A stretch of DNA of 64,000 bases, from contig JACGCM010000560.1 in the NCBI GenBank assembly GCA_014058105.1, positions 5,332,001 through 5,396,000 on the forward strand. The letters are read 5' to 3'. Made by a program: the position numbers and the translations under genes. Source of the stretch: Kingdonia uniflora (lineage: Eukaryota > Streptophyta > Magnoliopsida > Ranunculales > Circaeasteraceae). The notes under the pieces were generated by a model. It was not told where the DNA came from and made no database searches. It worked only from the letters and a program-made list of their open reading frames with translations. Below are positions 10,742-21,986 of the stretch, in pieces (within the stretch, counting starts at the first letter, position 1; each line of letters starts with the position of its first letter).

Positions 10742-11456
10742 TCACCACTGTAAGTACATTTCCTGGACAAATTTACCTTGCTTTAAAAAAGCTTGTTTGA
10801 CATAAATCGCATCCCTTTGATTCATCCTATCTTTATGAGAACTTAATGAACTCATAAACCTTTCAATCATCATGGTTGAAAGGTCCCTACCTTCTTCAAT
10901 TGCAGCAATAACATAATCAAAATGACCTGCTAAGGATCTCATAAGCTTTTCAATAACTCGTAAATCTTCATATGTTTCACCGTTAACCCGTAGTTGGTTT
11001 ACAACGGATTTAACTAAAAAAAATAGATAGAAATAGTTTTAGAAACATTCATAGAGAGAGATTCAAATTCACCTTGTAAAGTTTGCAACCTTACACTTTT
11101 CACCTTCGCATCACCTTTGTAGGATTTTTGCGGCGTCTCTCATGCCTCCTTGATGTTGTTGTACGCGAGATCTTTTTGAAGGCAACCTCGTCAACTGTAT
11201 GGTAGAGATAAAACAAGGCCTTCTTGTCTTCTTTTTTCTACTATCTCTCAAACTGTCTTTCTAGACTTGAGTGAGAGCCGTAAACACAACTTCATTAATT
11301 AGTTTAACATATCCAAGCTCAACGATCTCGGTCAGCCCCTGAAAGCCGAACAACGCCTTCATCTAGAAAAATCATTGATAAAAAAAATCTCGCTAAACCT
11401 TAGAAGTTGAGGTTGAATAAATTAGCTCATCTTGCAAAAAGAATTTAAATAGCCTA
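10742..11456 (-). pseudogene. Copia F gag (UBN2-type), decayed
   Basis: The 10742-10942 stretch reads RSLAGHFDYVIAAIEEGRDLS and LSSHKDRMNQ, the conserved core of plant copia gag (UBN2 family). Further right, KALFGFQGLTEIVELGY matches the N-terminal gag region. Stops and frameshifts lie between. Gag would form the capsid. Confidence 0.75.
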
Positions 11457-11468
11457 GCTTTGATGCCA
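11457..11468 (-). other. Primer binding site of copia F
   Basis: The minus strand reads TGGCATCAAAGC, two changes from TGGTATCAGAGC, the standard copia site complementary to the 3' end of initiator tRNA-Met. It lies two bases inside the LTR end. Confidence 0.7.
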
Positions 11469-11470
11469 AA

Positions 11471-11807
11471 TGTAGGATCACCACTAAGTTAGTGTAAATG
11501 GGCCAATATAATGCTGAGATGAAATGGTAATAATTTTGTAGGATCGCAAACTAATTAAGAATGTAGGAAAATTGGATGAAAGAAGAATCTTATTGATCAA
11601 TTGATAACTTGGTGAATTACAAGGAAATAACAAAGCAATAATATAGGCATTAATTACCAACAAACTCCGTAAAGTCAAAGTACTACAGCTGCCACTAACA
11701 TACTAGTTTTATTCTCCTAAAGACTAGCTCATACTTCACACAACTAACGGATGTGTGCTGACTGAAACACATAAATCCCAATAGTTTGAGTTTAGAAAAC
11801 TCTAACA
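11471..11807 (-). repeat. 5' LTR of copia F
   Basis: Minus strand, about 337 bp, beginning TGTTAGAGTT and ending GATCCTACA next to the primer binding site. The inner end is well supported by that site; the outer end was chosen from the TG and is less certain. The partner LTR is not present. Confidence 0.55.
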
Positions 11808-12799
11808 GATTTTAGGTCAAAAATTGCCGTTGTCACCATGAAATACTCTGAAATGTAAAACTAGACTTTAGCATGACATGTTATTTTCTCTTATAATAAT
11901 CATCACAATTGTCAATTTTTTTATCTTATAATTAATGTTGTCAAAAGCATTGTCTTATATGAGGTAGAATCCAGTTATTCGAGCGTACATGTATCTCAAT
12001 CGCTTTACATTGCATGTGATGACGCAAAAACAAACAATTACCTTGTGAGACTGAGAATACTATTTTTCTTAATTACAAAAATTGGCTCATATTTTGTTTG
12101 GCGTGACACACAATATGTTCAATATATAATAACATATGGTATGCGATGAAATCATATGTTTTATATGAAATTCAAAATTATAACTCTTAATCAGAAGTGG
12201 TTTCAAAAGAAAACTTAATTATTAATAACAAATCTACAGCATCTGAAATGTTCTTTTTTTTATAAAGTGCAATTAGAAGATTGGGATATTTTATTCTTTC
12301 ATTAACTCAATTGGAAAATTATGATATTATAGTATACTAAATACATATATTAGCACTAAAATTATTTCAAAATAAGAAAGAGCACAAATAGAAACATTTC
12401 GGCCGAAGGACTTCTAATCTCCAGGCAAATACTTTGGTCAACAATTCTAGATAAGAAATGAAATGAAAAACCATATGGTTATATTAGATTATGTTACCCA
12501 TGACAGTCTCTCATAGTAGCGGGTTGGAAATCACTTCCAACATTTAGTGCCAAACTAATTCAAAGTTGACTTGTGTTATCTATATTATAAATCTCAACAT
12601 GATAGAGTTGACTGGGACAAGATGACGTGTAACTACCTATTAGTCCTTAAGCATAAAAAAACATTAAGGGATGCATCTTGGCACATTTAAATTTCATCAA
12701 TGTCATTCTCCCATTCATAAATTGTAACCTCCATATTGAGAAATTGTGTAATGTTTAGATTGTTATATAATTTTTTGCATTAAATGTGAGATTGTACAA
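11808..12799. other. AT-rich intergenic DNA, nothing recognised
   Basis: No open frame, RNA gene or terminal repeat structure could be supported here. Confidence 0.5.
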
Positions 12800-12904
12800 G
12801 TTACAAATGTATTGCTTAACCTTCCAATGTATATCTTAACTCATTTTGAATTGGTTACAAATGTATCCCTTAACCTTCTACTGTAACTCTTAACTCATTC
12901 TGAA
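12800..12904. repeat. Two tandem 54-bp units
   Basis: GTTACAAATGTAT begins units at about 12800 and 12854, each ending CTTAACTCATTYTGAA. The second unit ends in the ATTCTGAA that forms the left target duplication of the hAT-like element. Confidence 0.7.
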
Positions 12905-13435
12905 TAGGGTTGCCAATGGATTGGATATAATTCAAAATCCGATAAATTTTAGCATATATATGTGATTTTAACTAATTCGAATCCGATCCGATCCGATTAA
13001 GGAACGTCCAAAATGGGATTCGGATATAGCCTAGTCCAATCCAATAAATATCTAATCCGAAGTATACCAATGTATTGATACTTTTTTTATTTTAGTGAAT
13101 TACAACATTTAGAATTATATTATATATATATATATATATGGGAACAATTTTTATCACATCCATCTTTGTGGCTAAGTGGTACTTTAATGATTTAAACCCA
13201 TAAAAGGGTCATGGGCTCAAGCCTTTGTCTCAATACTTTTAGCTGGCATTACAATTATGGCCGGATCAGATTCAGATTTGGATTCGGATACCCAAAACAA
13301 GGTTTGGGGCGGATTGGATTCGGATTTACCCTAAAGAAATTTGGATCGGATCGGATATGAATGTTAGTTCAGTAGTTGTGAATTGGATTCAGATTGAAGC
13401 AAATCTAGTCTGAATACGATCCATTGACAACTCGA
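12905..13435. mobile_element. hAT-like non-autonomous element with 8-bp TSD
   Basis: The left end TAGGGTTGCCAATGGAT is mirrored by an imperfect inverted copy at the right end (ATCCATTGACAACTCGA). The element is flanked by ATTCTGAA on both sides (12897-12904 and 13436-13443). An 8-bp duplication and these termini fit the hAT superfamily. Inside are repeated GGATCGGATCGG-type words, a (TA)n run near 13115-13139 and a tRNA-like promoter. There is no transposase coding. Confidence 0.8.
13169..13223 (+). promoter_or_regulatory. Pol III-like A and B boxes inside the hAT-like element
   Basis: TGGCTAAGTGG at 13169-13179 matches the tRNA A-box consensus TGGCNNAGTGG, and GGGCTCAAGCC at 13213-13223 resembles the B box GGTTCGANNCC. 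Spacing is normal. No complete tRNA cloverleaf is evident, so this is a tRNA-like or SINE-like relict. Whether it is active is unknown. Confidence 0.5.
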
Positions 13436-14249
13436 ATTCTGAATTGTAGTATGATGGTAATTTGATTTTCTTGATGAGAAGATGTTTTGATGCTTATAAG
13501 CATACCCATGAACAATCACCAAATGAAATCTTACACATTCATGTTCCTAGGCTCTTCACAATGTAGATGAATACGATAGTTAGCTATTACAACACAATTG
13601 AAAAACAATACGATAGTTAAATAAATTCTATATTTTGACTTAGTTTTCCATTAAGAATTAAAGATCAAATAATTTTTTTTTCAAAAATTGTAGAAGAAAA
13701 AAATATAAACTTAAACTATTTTTTTAAAACATCCGTGTGTAGCACAGGCATACAGCCAGTATTTAAAAAATGTTTACTAAAAACATTAGGTTATGGTGGA
13801 ACTTGTGTGGTTTTTGGATTTAGATTGAAGCAGATCTAGTCTGAATACGATCCATTGATAACCCAAATTTTGAATTGCCGTATGATGGTAATTTGATTTT
13901 CTTGACGAGAAGATGTTTTGATGCTTATAAGCATACCCATGAACAGTCACTAAATGAAATCTTACACATTCAAGTTCCTAGGCTCTCCACAATGTAGATA
14001 AATACGATAGTTAGCTATTACAACACAATAGAAAAACAATACGATAGTTAGATAAATACAATATTTTGACTTAGTTTTCCATTAAAAATAAAAGATCAAA
14101 TAATTTTTTTTCAAAAATTGTAGAAGAAAAAAAATATAAACTTAAACTATTTTTTAAAAACATTCGTGCGTAGTACAGGCATAAAGCCTGTATTTTAAAA
14201 ATGTTTATTATAAACATTAGGATATGGTGCAACTTGTGTGGTTTTTGGA
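13386..14249. repeat. Tandem duplication, two copies of about 431 bp
   Basis: Copy 1 starts near 13386 and copy 2 near 13817. They agree through GAAGCARATCTAGTCTGAAT, the CTTATAAGCATACCCATGAA block, a poly-T/A stretch and CTTGTGTGGTTTTTGGA. Copy 1 begins within the 3' part of the hAT-like element, so copy 2 carries an orphan hAT right end. Both copies contain the partly palindromic CGTGYGTAGYACAGGC. Confidence 0.85.
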
Positions 14250-14494
14250 ACCTAATTAGGTTCAAAAACTATGGGCTCGAGCAAGGTAACTGTGGTAAAC
14301 CTAAAGTAAGTGTCTTTACAAAGCCTCTAAGGGCACAAGTTAATTTATAAAAGATAAAAGACAACCATAATGAGCTGATTTAAAATAAACTATAAAGCAA
14401 GCGGTCGAAAGCAATTCTTGCATCACATAGAAGACTCACAAGCATCATATGCATGGACACTCCCAAAAATTTGCATAACAGAGAAGACTATTGT

Positions 14495-14993
14495 TGTAAG
14501 GACCTACTCCCGATCTCGATCTCATGTATCAGAACGACCTTCCATGCAGTAACTTGACTTGACAATCACAAGAAAACATGCTACAGTAGTAACTCATTAA
14601 AGAGTCGTTACAAGAATTAGGAATCATTTATACCATTATATAGCCATTACAAAGACTCATCAAAACTGCTTTGTAACGTCCATCATTTAAAAGAGATAGT
14701 CGTCATTAAATGATCATAATATGGGACCTATAAAAAAGACCAAGGAAGAACATATTAGGGACAAACAATCTATCTAAAAGTTCTAAGCAATACTGCACAA
14801 AGTACTCGCTATAATAAGTAGTCACTTAATCAATAATATCATTATTTCTAAATCCTCAAGAGAGGTCGTGGTTTTGACCTATTCAAAGATTTCCACACAA
14901 GATCATGTTTTCATTTATGGTTTTTATTATCTAGTATTGTGCCCATCTTTGGTTTGAAAAACTAAGTTCGAGCTCTGAATTTAGGCTCTTACA
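14495..14993 (+). repeat. 5' LTR of element B
   Basis: 499 bp, TGTAAGG...CTCTTACA. It shares with the C LTRs the start TGTARGGACCTAYYCC and the phrase GGTCGTGGTTTTGACCTATTC near the end. It is followed by TTTAGTGTTGTATG, which looks like a C-to-T decayed form of the conserved sequence after the C 5' LTR. Confidence 0.9.
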
Positions 14994-15129
14994 TTTAGTG
15001 TTGTATGTCAGAATTGACAAAATTAGCTACAATTCTCAAGTGCGACATATACTAATCAGATTATTAAAAATGTGAAACCCTAGTCAGACATCCCCGGTAT
15101 TATAAACAGAAGGAAACGGTATGGGAAAA

Positions 15130-16702
15130 AATCTACTGGCATACGCTCAACTCTAAAATAAAAAGAAGAATAGTGTTAGAGCAACAATTGGTAGAAGTAC
15201 AAAATGCTCTAATAATTCTATAGGTACAACCAGTAGCGACATAGAAGGACAAAGAACTGCAACCATGTATATCAGGAATTTCAACTCATGACAGATTGGG
15301 ACCTCATAGAGGTATTAGCCAATGAGTTGATATTTAACCTGACCAAAATCCAAGGGCACCCACAATTTTTCTGGTACTTGTCATTCGGCAAGGGTTCAAT
15401 AAAGATCTAGTTGACTTTAGATAGGTGGAGAGCATACTAAAGATAAGGACCCAAATTCCCATACATGAATGACTAAGTGGGGGAAGGGGAGATCGCAACC
15501 CCAGGGAAAAGCGTTTTCAGCGGTAAATAGTAACTGCCCGATAGTTCATTACTCAGAAGCACATGGACAAATACATAAAAATACTCCTAGAGGCCCAAAC
15601 ATGTACAAGCAAAAACATCATTAGCAGATTACTGAAGAGCCCAATTGTGCAAGAATTGCTGGACAGAAATGTGCCATCAAGCTTTCATACACCAAAGATT
15701 TGAAAGTATAAAGGGACGGATCCTGCTGAGCATGTACAGGAATTCCAAGATTCTTTGGGATTGTATTCAATGTCGAACCACAATTTATGTCATTTATACC
15801 CCACCAGCCTCCAGGGCAAGCCCCTACACTAGTTTTACTCGTTAGACGAAGGATAGATCTATTCTTTTGACCAATTATGTGAACTCTTCATCAAGAACTA
15901 TTCGCATAACTGGGATAACGAGGAGAATCTTTAAACCTTATCAGTCTTAAATAAATACAAGGAGAGAAGCTTAAAACATTCACTAAGAAATTTTTGGATC
16001 TGGCCTAGATAGTAGATAGTCTCAACCTGAAAATCACAGTTTCAGCTTATACAAATACTCTACTCTTTGAAATCCGAGCGAAGGAGAAGCTCATTTTGAA
16101 CAAGCCAGCAACTCTAGAAGAAATGTTCGAGAAGGTAAATAATTACATCGATCTCGAAATAATGGTGTCTGAAAGGTATAAACCTGCCAAATCTATCCTC
16201 GCAACTAAATAGCAAAACACATAGCAAGAATTCAAATACACTAGAGATACTGGAAGTGATAGAAAACAAGTTATGTCTGAAAGAGACTGACCTCAAAAAG
16301 GAAACAATCTTCTAAAGCCTTGTTACCTGAGATTGACTGCTAAGTTAGCTAACATTTATCCTACGCTTCAGAAGGATAAGTTCTTCAGAAATGCACAACC
16401 CCTCAAGCCAATTAAAAGAAAATCATATTGTAAACATCACAAAGTCAGACATCACGATATGAAACAATGCTATGTTCTCAAGAGGCTCATGGAATACATC
16501 ATTAAAGACGGAAGAATACATGAATACATTGTCGACATGGAAAGTTATAAGAATTAGAACTAAAGAAAATAATATAGTCATCCAGATCGAAGAAGGGACT
16601 GAAGAGAAATATCTATATCATCTTCACCTCGATCACTTTATTGAGATGTACAAGGCAAATAGGTCGGTTAGGTTAAAAAAAATGTCAACTCATTCAATGT
16701 CA
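15130..16702 (+). pseudogene. Gag of element B, decayed
   Basis: Translated pieces match element C gag: SFHTPKI, KYKGTDPAEHVQEFQDSLGL and FIKNYSHNWDNEEN are in the same order as in C. The C-terminal piece (open at 16333-16557) carries the CKHHKVRHHDMKQCYVLKRL zinc-knuckle-like motif of Tat gag. Many stops and frameshifts are present. Gag would package the element RNA. Confidence 0.8.
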
Positions 16703-16739
16703 TGACCTATTCGTGGTAGAAAAGGAATCTTGATTACTT

Positions 16740-17568
16740 CCAGATTCTAGTAATAGGAGAATTAGGATCTCCTTCAAAAATTATGACATCATCCATGTCA
16801 TATTTCCTCACTAGTTATCATGTGGAAAATAAATTTTTTGTAATACACACGATGATGGTGGATACCAAAAGCGCTATTGAAGTACTTTCTTAGAGAATAA
16901 TCAAGTAGATAGGTCTAACAGATAGAGTTGAGGCCAGTAATATGGATATCAGTGGCATCAATAGATCTAAAGAGGTACGAGTACGAAATTTTTTACTTCC
17001 TATCATAACAAGCCCGACGACAGTCTACATGACATTTTATGCCATAAATACAAAGTTAAGATATTTGGGGATAATGGGGTGACGTTGGCTACATGTTATG
17101 AAGGCTATTCCTTCTACTTATCATTTTGCATTGGGATTTGACTAAAATGGTGAGATCTATGAATTCAAGGGTAGCCATAAGCTAGCTCGAGTGTGCAAAA
17201 ATACTACAATTATTGTGATACATAAATCTGAGGAGTTCGAAGCATAGTAATTCCGGAAAGCTGGACCTACAGAGAATCGGCCATCAACCGCATAGATCAC
17301 AAAATATATTGAGATCGACAAGGCTGAGCGAGGTACATTTGTAGGGAATTGTCTACCTTCGGTCGAGTGAAAAGAACTTGTTGAATTCTTGAAGAGAAAT
17401 AGAGATTTGTTTGCTTGGACATTCAAGAAATACCAGGTGTGGATCCCGCTTTAGCTTGTTATAAACTGCGTTTTAAAGCTAAGGCTATGGCGGATAACTA
17501 AAAATAGAGAACATTAATGCCTAAACTTTTAGATGATGTGAACAGAGAGATCGATATGATTACTGTGG
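16740..17568 (+). pseudogene. Protease and protease-RT linker of element B
   Basis: RISFKNYDIIHVIFPH near 16770 is the protease lead-in, followed in another frame by ENKFFVIHTMMVDTKSAIEV. The active site reads DTK instead of DTG/DSG, so catalysis would be lost. RGTFVGNCLPSVE and RNRDLFAWTFK further on belong to the linker before RT. Several stops occur. Confidence 0.7.
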
Positions 17569-18243
17569 TTGGATTCATCAGGAAAGCAAATTACCCCGAC
17601 TAGATTTCAAATATTGTACGTAGCGGCTCTGAAGAAAAATGGAAAAATTAGAGTTTGTATGGATTTCATCAACTTAAATAAGCATACTCCCAAAGATTGC
17701 TTTCCCCTCTTAATAATCAATTATTTGCTAGACTCAACTGTTGGGCACGAACTTCTATCCATGATGGATACTGCATCAGGTTACAATCAAATTCTACTTT
17801 TGCCCGATGATCAAGAGAAAATAGTATTAATCATAAAGCAACAATTATACTGCTCTAAAGTCATGCCTTTTAAACTTAAGAATGTTGGAGCAACTTATGA
17901 AAGATTGATGTTCCAAATGTTCAAATACCACCTTAAGAACATAAGGGAAGTATACATTGATGAGATATTATATAAAAGCCTCAAGAAAGGAGATCACTTT
18001 ACTAATCATCATACAATTTTCGAAATACTTCAATTTTACAGAATGAAGCGTAACCAAGATAAATGCCAGTTCAGGGTCCAATCAAGAAAATTCTTGGGGT
18101 ACTTAATCATTAAAAAGGGAATTGAAGGTAACCCTGACCATATTCGAGCTCTCTTATCAATATCATCACCAAAAATCAAGAAAGACGAGCAAAAGTTGGC
18201 TGGCAAGATTACAGTGATTAATAGATTTTTGTTAAAATCATGA
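17569..18243 (+). pseudogene. Reverse transcriptase of element B
   Basis: This 224-codon stretch is open from 17569. It has KIRVCMDFINLNKHTPKD, LLSMMDTASGYNQI (first Asp), VMPFKLKNVGATYERLM, the active site EVYIDEILYKS, and RKFLGYLIIKKGIEGNPD. The second Asp of the usual YxDD has become Glu, so activity is doubtful even where the frame is intact. It is preceded and followed by broken pol. Confidence 0.9.
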
Positions 18244-18245
18244 GA

Positions 18246-19439
18246 TTAGTGTAGATGGTTATTCAACCAACTACATGAAGGTATTCGAAGAGGGAAGAAC
18301 AAAAGGGATCCCAAGATAGAATGGAATAACGATTGTGAAGTAGCACTCCAAGATTTTAAGAAATATTTGGGAAAGCCTCCCATCATGACTACCCTAACAG
18401 AAGGGGAAGAACTTACATTATACCTTGTCGTTGCAGAAAAATTACTCATTTCGTTACTCATTCGATTTGATTAGAAAATAGAAAACTCATCTATTTCATA
18501 AATTAAACTCTTACTCCGGTAGATTCACGGTACACTAAAACTGAAAAACTACTCCTTACCCTCGTTTATACCTCGTAAAAGCTAAAGCAATATTTTTAAG
18601 CTCATTCTATCTGGGAAATGGCGAATTATCTTCTTCGGTCTTCTCGGTGAAAGGAAAATCTAGACGAGTGCAATAATAGTCAGTTAGCTTAGGGAGCTTG
18701 ATATACATTTTGAATAAAGACTTTCCAAAAATTGGCAGGCGGTAGCTAATTTCCTAACGGATTTCCAAGTAGAAGACCCAGATCTGGAAGAATGCGATCT
18801 CGACATAGTTGAAGAATAGTTCGATGAAAAGGCTGACTGGGTATCAAAAAGTGGTGGCATCTTTTAACAGATGGATCTGCTGGGCTAACAGGATCAGGAT
18901 CGTTCTCATCGCACCCTCGAATGATAGGATTGAGAAATCGATCTGACTAAATTTTGAGATAATAAATAATGAAATGGAGTGCAAGGCATTAATCCACAGA
19001 TTTAACATTGTATTAGAGCTCGGAATACCCAAACTTTTTATATATTCCGACTCTCTACTTATTGTAAACCATACACATAATGATATCAAAATAATGGAAA
19101 GATGGTGGAATACGGTGCCCTAGTAGCTAACATAATAAACAAATTTTAGAAGGCCACGTTTGAGTATTGACCTTGGGGAGAAAGTAGAGATGTAAACTCC
19201 CTCATTTATTTAGTAAGAATTCTCAGAATAGAGGTTTGATAGTTGAAAGTTGAAGTCGTCTCTACACCCAGTGTTAATCTTGTCAGCTCGAATATAATTA
19301 ATAATGGGGGCGATGAGCCCAAGGAAGGTGATTGGAGATTACCTTTTTTAAAATATTTTGGTCCCCATAACAATTTCAAAGGTGAGCTCCCTGAAGACGT
19401 CAATAAAAGGAGAATGATAGACAACGCAAAATGATACAT
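18246..19439 (+). pseudogene. Two RNase H domains of element B
   Basis: The gypsy RNase H is recognisable by WNNDCEVALQDFKKYL and LTLYLVVAEKLLISLLI at about 18310-18470. The archaeal-type copy follows near 18850 with LTDGSAGLTGSGS, INNEMECKALIHRF and YSDSLLIVNH. As in element A, two RNase H domains before integrase mark the Tat lineage. All frames are interrupted. Confidence 0.8.
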
Positions 19440-20576
19440 TGTTATCAATAAAGAGCTTTACAAAAGATCAATCATGGGTCCTTATTTGAAGGGTCTGTCC
19501 GAAAAAGATGCCATAACTTGTTACACGAATTGCACGAAAGATCATGCAGATCATACGCCGCTAGTCGTTCCTTGGCAAATCGAGCTATCACCTCAAAAGT
19601 TTTTTGGCCTAAAATGAAAACATATGCCGAAGAATATGTGAATAAATGTGATGCCTCCCAATGACATAGACATAAATTTTGAGCTCCAATTCTGGATCTT
19701 CACACCAGCAAAGTATATTGGCCCTTTAAAAGAAGAGCTCTTGAACTAGTGGGCAAATTACCTAATACTCTCGAGAAAAGAAAACATCTTATGGTAGCAG
19801 CTGATTACTTTACAAAATGGGTAGAGGTAGTTCCTTTATGTCGAGCACAGGAAGATGAAGTCATCAAGTTTATATGGAAACATATTATTACCAGGTTTGG
19901 CTGCCCACACCTTATCAGGACCGATAATGGGCCACAATTCGTTGACAAAAAAGTGGTTGAGTTCCTTAATAGATATAACATCATCTACTCTCATTCAAAC
20001 CATTATTACCCACAAGGTAATGGTCAGGCAGAGATTACTAATAAGACGATTATCGATGGGATATAAAAGTGCTTGAACGCCAAGAAAGGAAATTAGATCT
20101 AAGAGTTGTCACACATGTTTTGGGCGTGCCAAACATCCCCACGAGTATCTACAGGGTATACCCTGATCCATTTAGCTTATGGAACTAAAGTTGTTATCCC
20201 GACCGAATATCATCACCCCATACGCGATCACAAAATAACAGATAAGGAATATACATTTTAATTAACATGCAATATGAACTGGATCGAAGAAACGAGAGAC
20301 CGACAAATTATAAATTATAGTTGATATTGTCAGGCATTGGCCAAATTCTATAATAAAAGATTTTGTAACAGGGAATTTGACATCCAAGATCTCGTCCTAA
20401 GATAAATACCCAAATACATAAAAGAATTGAATGTCAGGAAACTTGTGGAAAACTAAGAAGGATCCTTCATCCTGGTCGGTAAGAGTAACCTCGGATCATA
20501 TGACCTGATCATAAAAGAAGGAGTTCAAGTTCCAAATCAGGAGAATACGAGAAGGTTGAAAACATATTGCCGATAG
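19440..20576 (+). pseudogene. Integrase of element B
   Basis: The open part 19749-20066 carries VAADYFTKWVEVVPL (first D), IRTDNGPQFVDKKV (second D) and YPQGNGQAEITNKT (E), so the DDE triad is present. Upstream, the zinc-binding region around 19500 is damaged. Downstream, ending at a stop at 20574-20576, pieces such as YNKRFCNREFDIQDLVL follow the gypsy C-terminal region. Stops break the protein. Confidence 0.88.
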
Positions 20577-21640
20577 ACTTATTTTTCAGTCTGATGTTTT
20601 TATTATTTATATTCCAAAAGCGAGAATCATTCCACATTTCTATGTACGTTGCTCCCTATATTAATGAAATACTTACGTTTGGTCGACGTACACATCTAAT
20701 ATAATTTCGATCATCTAAATTAATTTCAAAAATCTGAGGAATTAAACAACTCACTTCATCTACCATATTACAACCCATAGTAAACGCAATATTCATAACA
20801 GAATGATCAAGACATGTTATAATTTAACTTTCTACCCCTTCTTGTTGCCTATTAAGTAGACTGCATCCTTTCTCACCGCTGGATTAGCTACCCACCTGGG
20901 TGGAAGTAGTAACCCATGGAGGACAAAATCTTATAATATCTTTTTCATGCCACGTTTGATGGGAGTGAGGTACTAGACCCTCGACTGCTGGGCGAGTAAC
21001 TTCGTTCTTTTCATTTAAAAACCAAAGATATTCAACCTTTAATATCTTCACATCATAGTCCTTTCCACAATTAACCACATATTTCTTAAACTCACCCTTG
21101 CCTCAGTTCAATTTCTTATAATAAAAGGTAATGATTGCTTCCATATGTAACTCCTGCAGGTCTTTAGCAATAATTTTTTCTAGTTTAGGATGCAAAAAAT
21201 TCCTCATCTACTCGTATAATTTCTTTAGACGATCATGAGTTTTATTTTACTCTATCTCTCTTTTTTCCTGTCTCTTTTCCTCCTTTTTTCATAGTGATAT
21301 GTCCTCAGCAACTCGTGTCCATGCTAAACATTCGATTTGGAGAAGCAGTTTAAAGTTTCTTAAGCCATTTTCAGCTCATTCTAAAAATAATATTACACGC
21401 GCTTATGATCTTAGTTTATTTTAAATAATAATATTCTCATAGATCTCTGACCCTAAAAAAATATTAACTACATAGGTTTAAACATCTAAATACACATGCC
21501 TCCATACCACTAAGTCCTATAAATTATAGATACACCAGCTCTGGCTGAACATTCTTTCACCTCTGCACTATAGCAATTTGAACTCGAACTAGATCTGGTA
21601 CTATACCCCTCTCTTCTAATGTATGTATATATGCATCCTT
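20577..21640. other. Spacer after pol in element B
   Basis: No coding motif is evident on the plus strand. A minus-strand open stretch at 20884-21078 has no recognisable motif. This is probably the 3' side of the antisense locus. Confidence 0.4.
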
Positions 21641-21986
21641 TAATTCTCTTTCACTACCAACTTCCACCTCAAAATAAAGCGTTAAGGTTGGCAACGACTT
21701 TTCACACAAATTATTCAAGGAGATTTTTTTAACACTTTTATGAGCGTCTTAAACCTATCAAACTCTTTCCTAAGAGATTCATTCTTCTCTATTTTTGCCT
21801 TAACAAACTTAAACTGGATATCACACAACTCTTGCCAATGCTTATCTGATAGAGATTTATGATACCTTATTTGATATTTGGATCAAGCTATTACTTGACG
21901 CTCGCGACACAAAGCGTTTCTAGCTCGATTCAATAATCTCTGCATAATATCTTCAGTTGCCCTTAGTTGTTCTAAATCCTACAAAA
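21640..21986 (-). pseudogene. Second antisense coiled-coil module of element B
   Basis: Read on the minus strand, an exon-like stretch follows an acceptor-like ATTTTTTGTAG near 21980. It reads DLEQLRATEDIMQRLLNRA, then WQELCDIQFKFVKAKIEKN and SLRKEFDRFKTLIKVL. Heptads of hydrophobic residues predict a coiled coil. CDIQFKFV aligns with VKVHFKFV at the same relative place in element C. One stop and probable decay are present. Function is unknown. Confidence 0.5.

Larger units (their letters stand above)
9240..11807 (-). mobile_element. Ty1/copia retrotransposon remnant F
   Basis: On the minus strand the order is 5' LTR, primer binding site, gag with UBN2-like motifs, then an unrelated or unrecognised block, and finally a gag end and protease start. 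Integrase, RT and the 3' LTR are missing because element A begins at about 9218. Frames are broken throughout. Confidence 0.75.

Noticed and set aside
13115..13139. (TA)n run, also 39909-39943
   Set aside because: Ordinary microsatellites in AT-rich plant DNA.
13169..13240. A functional tRNA gene
   Set aside because: Only A and B boxes are recognisable; acceptor and anticodon stems do not pair, and no T-run terminator follows at a suitable distance.
13734..13755. Helitron end suggested by the palindrome CGTGTGTAGCACAGGC
   Set aside because: No CTRR end with a preceding hairpin or TC start at a matching place; it lies inside a simple tandem duplication.
20884..21078. Minus-strand ORF in the B spacer
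   Set aside because: No motif, no match to the C antisense locus, and composition like the surrounding spacer.
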